From assembly GCF_027213715.1 (NCBI RefSeq), contig NZ_JAPWGM010000005.1, positions 310,001 through 374,000 on the forward strand: a stretch of 64,000 bases of DNA, written 5' to 3'. This document shows positions 19,856-27,375 of this stretch, in pieces. Made by a program: the position numbers and the translations under genes. The notes under the pieces were generated by a model. It ran no database searches, was not told the DNA's origin, and worked only from the letters and a program-made list of their open reading frames with translations. Source of the DNA: Pedobacter punctiformis (lineage in GTDB: Bacteria; Bacteroidota; Bacteroidia; Sphingobacteriales; Sphingobacteriaceae). The number at the start of each line of letters is the position of its first letter. The stretch's first letter is position 1.

Positions 19856-21376
19856 ATGGCATTTGTAAATTCGATTTTTACCTGGTTAATGAAAAAGCGG
19901 ATCCATCAGATCGAGCTTTTTATGAAATACCCACATGATGTTCAGGAAGAGTGGTTTCATACGCTTATTGACAGCGCAGAAAACACAGAGTGGGGCAAAC
20001 TGTACGATTACAAATCTATTTTAACTCCTCAACAATATCAGGAACGCGTTCCCATTCAAAATTACGATACTTTAAAGCCCTACATTGAAAGGATGCTGGC
20101 GGGTGAACAAAATATTTTGTGGCCTTCGGATATCAAATGGTTTGCAAAATCATCGGGTACCACCAGCGATAGAAGTAAGTTTATACCGGTTTCTGAAGAA
20201 AGTTTAGAAGAATGCCACTTTAAAGGTGGTAAGGATATGCTTTCTATTTATTGCAACAACCGTCCCGATAATCAGATGTTTACCGGTAAAGGTTTGGTTT
20301 TGGGTGGAAGCCATCAGGTAAATCAGCTCAACGAAGATTGTTTTTATGGTGATTTATCTGCTGTTCTGATTAAAAACCTGCCAATCTGGGCAGAATATTA
20401 CCGTACGCCGGATATGTCTATCGCTTTGATGGACAACTATGAAATTAAGATGGACCGGATGGCCGAAGCCACCATTCAGGAAAATGTAACCAGTATTTCA
20501 GGAGTACCCACCTGGACTATTGTGCTTGCTAAAAAGGTTTTAGAACTTACCGGCAAGAGTAATTTATTGGAAGTATGGCCAAACCTGGAACTTTATGTTC
20601 ATGGAGCCGTAAATTTTGCACCTTACCGCGAGCAGTTTAAACAACTAATTCCTTCTAATGAAATGTATTATCTGGAAACTTATAATGCATCCGAAGGATT
20701 TTTTGGTATTCAGGATCAGGATAATTCAGAAGAAATGCTGCTGATGCTGGATTATGGTATTTTCTATGAATTTATTCCAATGGAAAATATTCACGATGAA
20801 AACCCGGCAGCTTTACTTTTAGGAGAAGTGGAACTGCATAAAAATTATGCAATTGTAATTTCTACCAATGGCGGTTTGTGGCGTTACATGATTGGCGATA
20901 CCATTCAATTTACTTCCTTATCGCCTTACAGAATAAAAATTACGGGCAGAACCAAGCATTTTATCAATGCCTTTGGCGAAGAAGTGATTATTGATAATGC
21001 GGAGCAGGCGCTGACAAAAGCATGTTTGGAAACCGGTGCTGAAATTAAGGATTACACCGCCGGACCAATTTATTTTAAAGGTGAGCAGGCTGGAGGACAC
21101 GAATGGATTATTGAATTTGACAAACAACCCAATGATTTTGAAAAATTTGTGGATGTTATGGATCAGACACTGAGAGCAGTAAACTCAGATTATGATGCCA
21201 AGCGTTTTAAAGATATGGCACTTCGACGTCCGCTGGTGCATAATGCGCCTGTAAATACATTTTATAATTGGCTTAAAGCGAAAGATAAATTAGGCGGGCA
21301 GCATAAAGTACCACGTTTAGCGAATGAACGTAAATATGTAGATGACATTCTGGATATGATCAAATCTACGCTTTAA
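19856..21376 (+). CDS. GH3-family acyl-adenylate/amido-synthetase-like protein
   Basis: A 506-aa protein of the ANL-related GH3 family. The ATP-binding signature is K-S-S-G-T-T-S-D-R-S-K-F-I-P (residues 100-113), and a later Y-x-A-S-E-G-F-F motif is also characteristic. In plants these enzymes join amino acids to hormones; the bacterial substrate is unknown, and auxin need not be involved. Linkage to lptB, 15 bases upstream, suggests an envelope-related role, but that is inference. Confidence 0.88.
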   Translation: MAFVNSIFTWLMKKRIHQIELFMKYPHDVQEEWFHTLIDSAENTEWGKLYDYKSILTPQQYQERVPIQNYDTLKPYIERMLAGEQNILWPSDIKWFAKSSGTTSDRSKFIPVSEESLEECHFKGGKDMLSIYCNNRPDNQMFTGKGLVLGGSHQVNQLNEDCFYGDLSAVLIKNLPIWAEYYRTPDMSIALMDNYEIKMDRMAEATIQENVTSISGVPTWTIVLAKKVLELTGKSNLLEVWPNLELYVHGAVNFAPYREQFKQLIPSNEMYYLETYNASEGFFGIQDQDNSEEMLLMLDYGIFYEFIPMENIHDENPAALLLGEVELHKNYAIVISTNGGLWRYMIGDTIQFTSLSPYRIKITGRTKHFINAFGEEVIIDNAEQALTKACLETGAEIKDYTAGPIYFKGEQAGGHEWIIEFDKQPNDFEKFVDVMDQTLRAVNSDYDAKRFKDMALRRPLVHNAPVNTFYNWLKAKDKLGGQHKVPRLANERKYVDDILDMIKSTL

Positions 21377-21388
21377 AGATTTCATCAG

Positions 21389-21467
21389 ATGAAAAAAATA
21401 TTTTTTTTTGGTCATAGGCTTTTTATCTAATTCTGTTTTTGCACAAGTAAAAGAAAGACAATTATGA
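21389..21467 (+). pseudogene. Remnant of a secreted-protein gene (signal peptide with homopolymer shift)
   Basis: As written, ATG at 21389 reads only 13 codons. Dropping one T from the nine-T run at 21401-21409 gives M-K-K-I-F-F-L-V-I-G-F-L-S-N-S-V-F-A-Q, a perfect signal peptide with an A-Q cleavage site, then five residues and a stop at 21465-21467. This looks like the leftover 5' end of a secreted-protein gene that lost the rest. It could be chance, or a very short peptide gene with a slippage site. Confidence 0.35.
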
Positions 21468-21500
21468 TGCTTTTGGCCGTTAATTTGTAATAGATTAATT

Positions 21501-21929
21501 ATGAAACTGAACAGGCAAAAAATATTGGCCTTTTTTAAAAAATCGAAAGATAAGGCTACAGTTATATTAAATGATAAAAGCAAGGCAACTGATACCATTC
21601 AGGAGGCGCTAGGAAAAGCAGTAACCAATAAAGGAGATTTAGAAGGCGTTTGGTCTAAGCTTTTGTTATTGTTCGCTGTTTCTAAAGATTATGTAAATGG
21701 CAGTTATACCGAAATACCAAAAGGTTCTATTGTTGCTATTATTGGCGGATTAATTTATTTTCTTTCTCCTGTTGATGTGGTACCCGATTTTATTCCCGTA
21801 CTCGGCTTAATCGATGATGTATTTGTTTTAAATCTGGTTTATAAACAAGTTGTAAAAGACCTGGAGAAATATAAAATTTGGAAAGATAAGCAAGGAAATA
21901 TAATCAGTATAGATGGTGCATCAACATAA
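21501..21929 (+). CDS. YkvA-family (DUF1232) membrane protein
   Basis: A 142-aa protein with the DUF1232 signature I-Y-F-L-S-P-V-D-V-V-P-D-F-I-P-V-L-G-L-I-D-D (residues 86-107), which forms a short membrane-embedded segment. The N-terminal 60 residues are basic and helical. Function is unknown. It is the first gene of a three-gene run: the DUF2752 gene overlaps its 3' end by 17 bases, and the DUF4190-type gene follows. Confidence 0.85.
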   Translation: MKLNRQKILAFFKKSKDKATVILNDKSKATDTIQEALGKAVTNKGDLEGVWSKLLLLFAVSKDYVNGSYTEIPKGSIVAIIGGLIYFLSPVDVVPDFIPVLGLIDDVFVLNLVYKQVVKDLEKYKIWKDKQGNIISIDGAST

Positions 21930-22236
21930 CGGTTTTTTAGATTGGTTAAGTCATCACCTTTTAACCTGTCCGTTGAAGGCACATTTTGGCGTAGATTGTC
22001 CAGGCTGCGGTTTGCAGCGATCAGTTATAAGTTTGTTTAGAGGCAATGTTATTGAGTCGTTTAAGCTATATCCGGCAACTATACCTTTAATTTTTATCGT
22101 AATTTTTACGCTTTTGCATCTTAAATTCGATTTCAAATTTGGGGCACAGTTAATAAAAATTGTGTTTGCTGGTGTTGCAGTAATTATCTTAATCAATTAC
22201 ATTTACAAAATATACAACCACCAATTACTAAATTAG
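21913..22236 (+). CDS. DUF2752 membrane protein
   Basis: A 107-aa protein with the DUF2752 hallmark C-P-G-C-G-L-Q-R-S (residues 29-37), which could bind a metal, followed by two or three hydrophobic helices. It overlaps the YkvA-family gene by 17 bases and precedes the DUF4190-type gene by three bases, so translation is probably coupled. The biochemical role is unknown. Confidence 0.88.
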   Translation: MVHQHNGFLDWLSHHLLTCPLKAHFGVDCPGCGLQRSVISLFRGNVIESFKLYPATIPLIFIVIFTLLHLKFDFKFGAQLIKIVFAGVAVIILINYIYKIYNHQLLN

Positions 22237-22239
22237 CTT

Positions 22240-22710
22240 ATGTCAGATGAACAAGGAAACCAACCATTCGAACCAATTAAGAATGAATCAGAGGCTGTTG
22301 AGCCTGTAAATAATGGACCAGTACAACCGCCACCATTTCAGCAACCACCGCCATTTGGTCAGTTTGGAGGCGGAATGGGACAACAAAATTTGCCAAATGC
22401 AACAATTGCATTGGTTTTAGGTATTTTATCAATCCCTGGTTGCTGCTGTTATGGTATAGGCTTGGTGTTTGGAATTATTGCATGGGTTTTATCAAACGGC
22501 GATATTAAAAAATATAACTTAAACCCCAACGCTTATTCAATATCATCCTATAAAAACACTAAAGCAGGTAAGATTTGTGCCATTATAGGCGTTGTTTTAA
22601 GTGCCTTATACATCGCTGCTTTAATTATAACTATTGTTGTTTTTGGATGGGCTGCACTTAAAGATCCGCAGTTGATGAAAGAGATGTTAGAACAAAAAGG
22701 TCTTCAATAA
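22240..22710 (+). CDS. CCC-motif/DUF4190-type membrane protein
   Basis: A 156-aa protein with a disordered Pro/Gln-rich cytoplasmic N-terminus (PPPF repeats, residues 27-45) and two transmembrane helices. The first contains I-P-G-C-C-C-Y-G-I-G, the CCC motif seen in many small Bacteroidota membrane proteins. The second follows K-A-G-K-I-C-A-I-I-G. It closes the YkvA-DUF2752 operon. Function is unknown. Confidence 0.8.
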   Translation: MSDEQGNQPFEPIKNESEAVEPVNNGPVQPPPFQQPPPFGQFGGGMGQQNLPNATIALVLGILSIPGCCCYGIGLVFGIIAWVLSNGDIKKYNLNPNAYSISSYKNTKAGKICAIIGVVLSALYIAALIITIVVFGWAALKDPQLMKEMLEQKGLQ

Positions 22711-22750
22711 AATGTTAGGTAAGTTTTAATTTTACCTAAAAAATATAAAT

Positions 22751-22775
22751 CGGACAGTTTCTACTGTTCGATTTT
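22751..22775 (+). terminator. Probable terminator of the YkvA operon
   Basis: CGGACAGT at 22751-22758 pairs with ACTGTTCG at 22763-22770 (one G-T pair) and is followed by a T-rich stretch. Another hairpin, TTAGGTAA/TTACCTAA at 22715-22739, precedes it but lacks a T-run. The -7 element TATTTTTG of the next gene follows at about 22780. Confidence 0.5.
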
Positions 22776-22820
22776 CTTATTTTTGTACCTGAATATCAGT
22801 AAATAAAAAAAGGAAGATAA

Positions 22821-23231
22821 ATGTATCCAGAATATTTAGTAGAACCAATGCGTAAGGAATTAACTAACGTAGGTTTTGAAGAATTAAAAAATGCACAGGA
22901 AGTAGATGCCGCTATAAAAGGCGAAGGAACTGTTTTGGTGGTTGTAAACTCCGTATGCGGTTGTGCGGCGGCAAATGCACGTCCGGCGGCAAGAGCAGCA
23001 GCAGCACACGAAAAACATCCGGATAAATTGGTTACTGTATTTGCAGGAATGGAAAAAGAAGCGGTTGATCAGGCTAGAAATTATATGATGCCTTTTCCTC
23101 CATCTTCACCGGCTATGGCTTTATTTAAAGATGGTAAATTGGTTCACATGATTGAACGTCACCAGATTGAAGGCCGTCCTGCACAAATGATTGCCGATAA
23201 TTTAATTGGTGCATTTGAGCAATACTGCTAA
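22821..23231 (+). CDS. Bacilliredoxin (BrxA/BrxB family)
   Basis: A 136-aa thioredoxin-fold protein with the unusual C46-G-C48 active site in N-S-V-C-G-C-A-A-A-N-A-R-P-A, diagnostic of the YphP/YqiW (BrxA/B) family. In Firmicutes it removes bacillithiol from oxidised proteins. Its presence suggests that this organism may make bacillithiol. A -7 element TATTTTTG lies about 35 bases upstream. It converges with cdaA across a repeat at 23241-23279. Confidence 0.93.
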   Translation: MYPEYLVEPMRKELTNVGFEELKNAQEVDAAIKGEGTVLVVVNSVCGCAAANARPAARAAAAHEKHPDKLVTVFAGMEKEAVDQARNYMMPFPPSSPAMALFKDGKLVHMIERHQIEGRPAQMIADNLIGAFEQYC

Positions 23232-23240
23232 AATAAATTT

Positions 23241-23279
23241 GTTATGCTGAGGAATGAGGTCTTCGTTCCTCAGTATAAT
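23241..23279. repeat. REP-like inverted repeat (second copy)
   Basis: GTTATGCTGAGGAA at 23241-23254 faces its near-complement at 23266-23279, leaving a short loop. Same family as 4758-4819. It fills the whole gap between two convergent genes, starting nine bases after the bacilliredoxin stop and ending two bases before the cdaA stop. It could act as a transcription insulator. Confidence 0.65.
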
Positions 23280-23281
23280 TC

Positions 23282-24082
23282 TTAAAAATCTTTATTCAGC
23301 AGCTTCTCCAACTCTCCAAAAGAAACATTCATTCTTACCCGGCCTTGTTTAGCGTAAGATATTTCTCCGGTTTCTTCTGATATAATAACCGCTACAGCAT
23401 CAGTAGTTTCTGATACTCCAATTCCGGCTCTGTGTCTTAGTCCAAATTGCGAAGGCAGTTGATCATTATCTGTTAAAGGCAAAATACAACTGGCACTTTT
23501 AATCTTGTTTTCCGAAACGACAACAGCACCATCATGTAAAGGACTGTTTTTCTGGAAAATGCTTTCTAACAAGCGTTTTGAAATTTTAGCATCCACAACC
23601 TCACAACTATTCGCAAAAAATTGTTCATCATAAAACTTAACAAATACAATCAATGCACCCGTCCTGGTTTTTTTCATGCTTTTACAAGCATCAATAATTG
23701 GTTTTATGCGGGCAAGATTATTTCTTTCTATTTCCTTACGTCCAAATAAATAACCCCACCAGGCTTTGTTCTTTTGCAAAAAGGCATTTTTTCCAATCAA
23801 TAAAAGGAAGCGGCGTATTTCCGGGTGAAAAATTACAATCAAAGCTATAATACCCACACTCATAAATTTCTCTATGATGGCGGTTAAAAGTTTCATATGT
23901 AAAGCATCCACTACTCTGTAAAAAATAGCGATGATCAGCATTCCAACTAACAAATTTACCGCTAAAGTGTTGCGAATGAGTGTGTAAACATAATATATGA
24001 GCAATGCAACCAGTACAATATCTATAACATCGGTAACAGTGAATTTTACAAAATCGAAATCTAATGCTTTCATTAACGGCAA
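23282..24082 (-). CDS. cdaA: Diadenylate cyclase CdaA
   Basis: A 266-aa membrane enzyme making cyclic di-AMP from ATP. Three N-terminal transmembrane helices (about residues 10-85) precede the DAC domain, whose active-site motifs D184-G-A and R216-H-R218 are intact (S-P-L-H-D-G-A-V-V-V and L-R-H-R-A-G-I-G). This architecture is CdaA rather than DisA or CdaS. It likely controls osmotic and wall homeostasis. It lies downstream of folP on the same strand but is separated from it by an oppositely oriented four-helix-bundle gene. Confidence 0.95.
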   Translation of the reverse strand: MPLMKALDFDFVKFTVTDVIDIVLVALLIYYVYTLIRNTLAVNLLVGMLIIAIFYRVVDALHMKLLTAIIEKFMSVGIIALIVIFHPEIRRFLLLIGKNAFLQKNKAWWGYLFGRKEIERNNLARIKPIIDACKSMKKTRTGALIVFVKFYDEQFFANSCEVVDAKISKRLLESIFQKNSPLHDGAVVVSENKIKSASCILPLTDNDQLPSQFGLRHRAGIGVSETTDAVAVIISEETGEISYAKQGRVRMNVSFGELEKLLNKDF

Positions 24083-24119
24083 GATAAGAAATGTTTGTTA
24101 ATTGTATAAAACAGTTAAT

Positions 24120-24639
24120 GGGTTAGTTGTTTTAATTGGTTAAGTGTTGATGCTAACGACTTAATCTAAAATTAATTTCCTTATATTAAGACAATATTGT
24201 TGTTATGCGCATTTACTCTTTTGAAAAGCTGGATACCTGGCAAAAAGCAAGAATCTTCAGGAAGGAAATTTATATTTTGATTCGGAAATTTCCAAAAGAA
24301 GAAATATATGGACTTACCAGTCAAATTAAAAGATCTGCAAGCAGCATTGGCGATTGCCTTGCCGAAGGTTCAGCGAGAATCACAGCAAAAGATAAAGCAC
24401 ATTATATTACAATGGCATATTCCAGTGCGATTGAAACTGTAAATCATATTATTGGTGCACATGATTTGGAATATATTGAAGAGGAAGAATACATTGCTTT
24501 CAGGTTAAAACTTGATGAATTAACGAATAAATTAAATGCCTTGAGAAATGCTATCCTTAAAGATAAAGCTTAAGAGTTTATGTGTTTAGAGAATCGCTAT
24601 CCAACAGTTAACCGATTAATCAATTCAAACAATTAACCC
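24120..24639. mobile_element. Possible miniature cassette: four-helix-bundle gene between inverted repeats
   Basis: A 24-base sequence at 24120-24143, starting GGGTTAGTTGTTTTAATTGG, is repeated in inverted orientation at 24616-24639 with three mismatches (positions 7, 14 and 20). The arms enclose only the four-helix-bundle gene, and the right arm overlaps the last codons of folP. The arms are low in complexity, so recent mobility is unproven. The placement between two genes that I would expect to adjoin (folP and cdaA) supports insertion. Confidence 0.4.
24205..24573 (+). CDS. Four-helix-bundle protein (23S rRNA intervening-sequence family)
   Basis: A 122-aa protein of the IVS/four-helix family. 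The signature is W-Q-K-A-R near the start, F-P-K-E-E-I-Y-G-L-T-S-Q-I-K-R-S-A-S-S-I and E-G-S-A-R in the middle, then amphipathic helices. Members occur inside 23S rRNA intervening sequences and as orphan genes common in Bacteroidota. The molecular role is unknown. It lies opposite to folP and cdaA and is flanked by imperfect inverted repeats. Confidence 0.9.
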   Translation: MRIYSFEKLDTWQKARIFRKEIYILIRKFPKEEIYGLTSQIKRSASSIGDCLAEGSARITAKDKAHYITMAYSSAIETVNHIIGAHDLEYIEEEEYIAFRLKLDELTNKLNALRNAILKDKA

Positions 24640-25487
24640 CATAACTGAGCGACCAGCTCCACACATTCAACTGCTTCTTTAACATCGTGAACCCTTAAAA
24701 TACCGGCTCCTTTTTGCAAAGCAATCGTATTTAAAACACTCGTTCCGTTTAGGGATTCGGCTGCCGTTGTTTTTAAAACTTTATGAATCATTCCTTTTCT
24801 TGAAAAACCAACCAATACCGGCAACTGAAATATTTTCAATTCCTGCATTTGGTTCAGCAGTTCATAATTATGAGCGATTGTTTTGCCAAAGCCAAATCCT
24901 GGATCAATAATAATATCGTGAACTTTTAAAGCCCTTAGCTCAGTAATTTTCTTTGCTAAGTAATCAACCACCTCAAGTAAAATATTTTCGTAAACCGGAT
25001 TTTGCTGCATGGTTTGTGGAGTACCCTGCATGTGCATCATAATATAAGGAACCTGTAAACGGGCAACAGTTTCAAACATGAGTTTGTCCATATCTCCGGC
25101 TGCAATATCATTAATCAGGTGGGCGCCCGCTAAAATGGTTTCTTCGGCAACCTTAGCCCTAAAGGTATCAACAGAAATTATGATCTCTGGAAAAGCTTTT
25201 ACCAAAGCTTCAATGACTGGAACAAGTCTCGAAATTTCTTCTTCAGTTTCAACATCTTTAGCACCCGGTCTGGAAGAGTAACCTCCTATATCAACAAAAG
25301 TTGCACCCTCATTTAAAAATTGCTCCGTTTTTTTTAGGGCTTCTTCAATGGAGATCGTTCGGCTGTTACTGTAAAAAGAATCGGGCGTAATATTTAAAAT
25401 CCCCATTACTTTTGGCTTCGACAAATCAATCAGCTTGCCTTTAACGTTTATACTTTGTCTGGGTTCAAAAAAGTTTTTTTCTGGCAT
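24633..25487 (-). CDS. folP: Dihydropteroate synthase
   Basis: A 284-aa TIM-barrel enzyme joining p-aminobenzoate to 6-hydroxymethyl-dihydropterin diphosphate in folate synthesis; the sulfonamide target. Key motifs are M-G-I-L-N-I-T-P-D-S-F-Y, D-I-G-G-Y-S-S-R-P-G-A, I-N-D-I-A-A-G, D-P-G-F-G-F-G-K and the G-F-S-R-K loop. All are intact. It is divergent from the DUF1599 gene; on its own strand a -7 element TATTTTTG lies at 25553-25560. Confidence 0.96.
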   Translation of the reverse strand: MPEKNFFEPRQSINVKGKLIDLSKPKVMGILNITPDSFYSNSRTISIEEALKKTEQFLNEGATFVDIGGYSSRPGAKDVETEEEISRLVPVIEALVKAFPEIIISVDTFRAKVAEETILAGAHLINDIAAGDMDKLMFETVARLQVPYIMMHMQGTPQTMQQNPVYENILLEVVDYLAKKITELRALKVHDIIIDPGFGFGKTIAHNYELLNQMQELKIFQLPVLVGFSRKGMIHKVLKTTAAESLNGTSVLNTIALQKGAGILRVHDVKEAVECVELVAQLWG

Positions 25488-25504
25488 AATAAACCCTTTC
25501 GGGA

Positions 25505-25534
25505 TTTGGGTTTCGCTTTAAAAATGTATCTTTA
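25505..25534 (+). promoter_or_regulatory. Promoter of the DUF1599 gene
   Basis: TTTG at 25505-25508, an 18-base spacer and TATCTTTA at 25527-25534. The predicted transcript starts about 40 bases before the TTG start codon. Confidence 0.5.
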
Positions 25535-25580
25535 GCTTTTGTTTTTTCGATACAAAAATACACTAAAAACTAAATAATTA

Positions 25581-26132
25581 TTGGCTTTGGCAGAAACAAA
25601 TACCTCTACAGAATTTGATCAGGTGATCACCGTTTGCAGATCATTATTTTTAAAGAAAACTAAAGATTATGGTACGGCATGGCGTATTTTAAGACCAAGT
25701 TCTATTACTGATCAAATTTTTATTAAAGCGCAGAGAATCCGTACGTTAGAAGAGAAAAAAATCAGTAAAGTTGGCGAAAATATTACTTCAGAATATATTG
25801 GTATTATTAATTATTGCGTTATTGCAATGATGCAACTGGAACTAACGGATGCTGATCCAACAGAACTTCCATATGAATTTGTTGAAGATTCTTTTAATGA
25901 AAAAGTAAATGAAACAAAGGATTTAATGTTTGCTAAGAATCATGACTATGGTGAAGCTTGGAGAGATATGCGGGTAAGTTCTTTAACCGATTTGATTTTA
26001 ATGAAAATATTCAGGGTTAAACAAATTGAAGATAATGAAGGGCAAACCTTAGCTTCGGAAGGAGTGAAGGCTAATTATCAGGATATGTTAAACTACTCGG
26101 TTTTTGCGTTGATTAAGTTAGGTGTTGAATAG
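25581..26132 (+). CDS. DUF1599 protein with internal duplication
   Basis: A 183-aa cytoplasmic protein of two tandem repeats: K-T-K-D-Y-G-T-A-W-R (residues 29-38) with a matching K-N-H-D-Y-G-E-A-W-R (about 116-125), each followed by S-x-T-D-x-I and an R-x-(K/R)-x-x-E segment. This is the DUF1599 (nucleotide-modification-associated) arrangement. The frame has no ATG near its 5' end and a stop at 25575-25577, so it starts at TTG 25581 or 25587. Function is not established. Confidence 0.85.
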   Translation: MALAETNTSTEFDQVITVCRSLFLKKTKDYGTAWRILRPSSITDQIFIKAQRIRTLEEKKISKVGENITSEYIGIINYCVIAMMQLELTDADPTELPYEFVEDSFNEKVNETKDLMFAKNHDYGEAWRDMRVSSLTDLILMKIFRVKQIEDNEGQTLASEGVKANYQDMLNYSVFALIKLGVE

Positions 26133-26221
26133 AAGATAAAAATCTGTGTGATTTTTAAAACCACCTAATGAAAAGGAAATCACAGCCACTTCATGCCTAT
26201 TTGAAAATAAGTTTATAACGA

Positions 26222-27373
26222 ATGAAAAATATATTATTAACCATTTCGAGAATTTTAGTAGGTGCCTTGTTTATTTTTTCGGGGTTAATAAAAGCAAATG
26301 ATCCCTTAGGCTTTGGTTATAAACTGCAAGAGTATTTTGAGGTTTTTCACATGGATTTTCTAAGTGGAATGGCAACAGGAATAGCCATTTTACTCTGTAC
26401 TCTAGAAATTGTTTTGGGCGCTTTACTGCTGCTGGGTTTCTGGGGTAAAAAAGTAGCCTGGGGTTTATTGTTACTAATCATATTTTTCACCCTGTTAACA
26501 TTTGTTTCAGCGGCTTTTAAAGTTGTAACCAGCTGTGGTTGCTTTGGAGATGCCATTCCGCTAACCCCATGGCAGTCCTTTAGTAAAGATTTAATCCTTC
26601 TGGTCTTAATTCTGTATATTTTCTTTCGAAAAGAATTGATCAGGCCAATTACGACTAAACCGGCGGTTCAAAGAAATATAGCCATTGTTGTTACTTTGGC
26701 ATCTTTATTTTTTGGCTTATTTACCTATAATTTTCTACCCATTATCGATTTTCTTCCTTATAAGGTAGGTGCGCACATTCCTTCTTTAATGGTTATTCCT
26801 CCGGGAGAAAAACCTGATGAATTTCAAATCATGTACCACCTTAAAAATAAAAAAACGAAGGAAGAAAAAGACATGAGCGACAAGGAGTACCTTAAAACTG
26901 AAATTTGGAAAGATAACAACTGGGAAATTGTAGGGGAGCCAAGCAAAAAACTTATTAAAGAAGGTTTTTCTCCAAAAATTAAGGATTTAATTATCACCGA
27001 TGCATCGGGTACAGATTACACAAAGGAACTTATTGAAAATCCTTATTACAGTTTAGTTTTTGTTGCTTATAACTTACACGATACGAATTTAAAAGCCATA
27101 GGCAAATTAAATGCATTGGCTATTGATGCAACTCAGCAGTTTAACATCAGAACTGTTTTGTTAACCTCAAATTCTGCCCAGGATGCTGCTGCTTTTATCA
27201 AAACGAACAATCTGTTTTCAGAAATATTTTATGCAGATGCGGTGCCATTAAAAAGTATGGTCAGGGCTAATCCAGGTATTTTACTTTTAAAAAATGGTGT
27301 GGTTGTAAATAAATGGCACTACCATAATATGCCGTCATTTGATGAACTTTCTAAAAAATATTTCGGAAAATAA
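26222..27373 (+). CDS. BT_3928-type protein: DoxX-like membrane domain plus thioredoxin-like domain
   Basis: A 383-aa protein. Residues 1-140 hold four DoxX-type helices with the R-I-L-V-G-A-L-F-I-F-S-G-L-I-K motif and a C-G-C-F-G-D loop. A fifth helix near 155-170 leads to a periplasmic region whose last 110 residues look like a degenerate thioredoxin fold without a CxxC. Such fusions are usual in Bacteroidota and are thought to take part in quinone- or thiol-linked redox chemistry. The permease gene starts two bases after its stop. Confidence 0.85.
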   Translation: MKNILLTISRILVGALFIFSGLIKANDPLGFGYKLQEYFEVFHMDFLSGMATGIAILLCTLEIVLGALLLLGFWGKKVAWGLLLLIIFFTLLTFVSAAFKVVTSCGCFGDAIPLTPWQSFSKDLILLVLILYIFFRKELIRPITTKPAVQRNIAIVVTLASLFFGLFTYNFLPIIDFLPYKVGAHIPSLMVIPPGEKPDEFQIMYHLKNKKTKEEKDMSDKEYLKTEIWKDNNWEIVGEPSKKLIKEGFSPKIKDLIITDASGTDYTKELIENPYYSLVFVAYNLHDTNLKAIGKLNALAIDATQQFNIRTVLLTSNSAQDAAAFIKTNNLFSEIFYADAVPLKSMVRANPGILLLKNGVVVNKWHYHNMPSFDELSKKYFGK

Positions 27374-27375
27374 TT

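Noticed and set aside
19856..21376. Plant-type auxin function for the GH3-family gene
   Set aside because: The family name comes from plants; bacterial members have other, unknown substrates, and no hormone-related gene is nearby.
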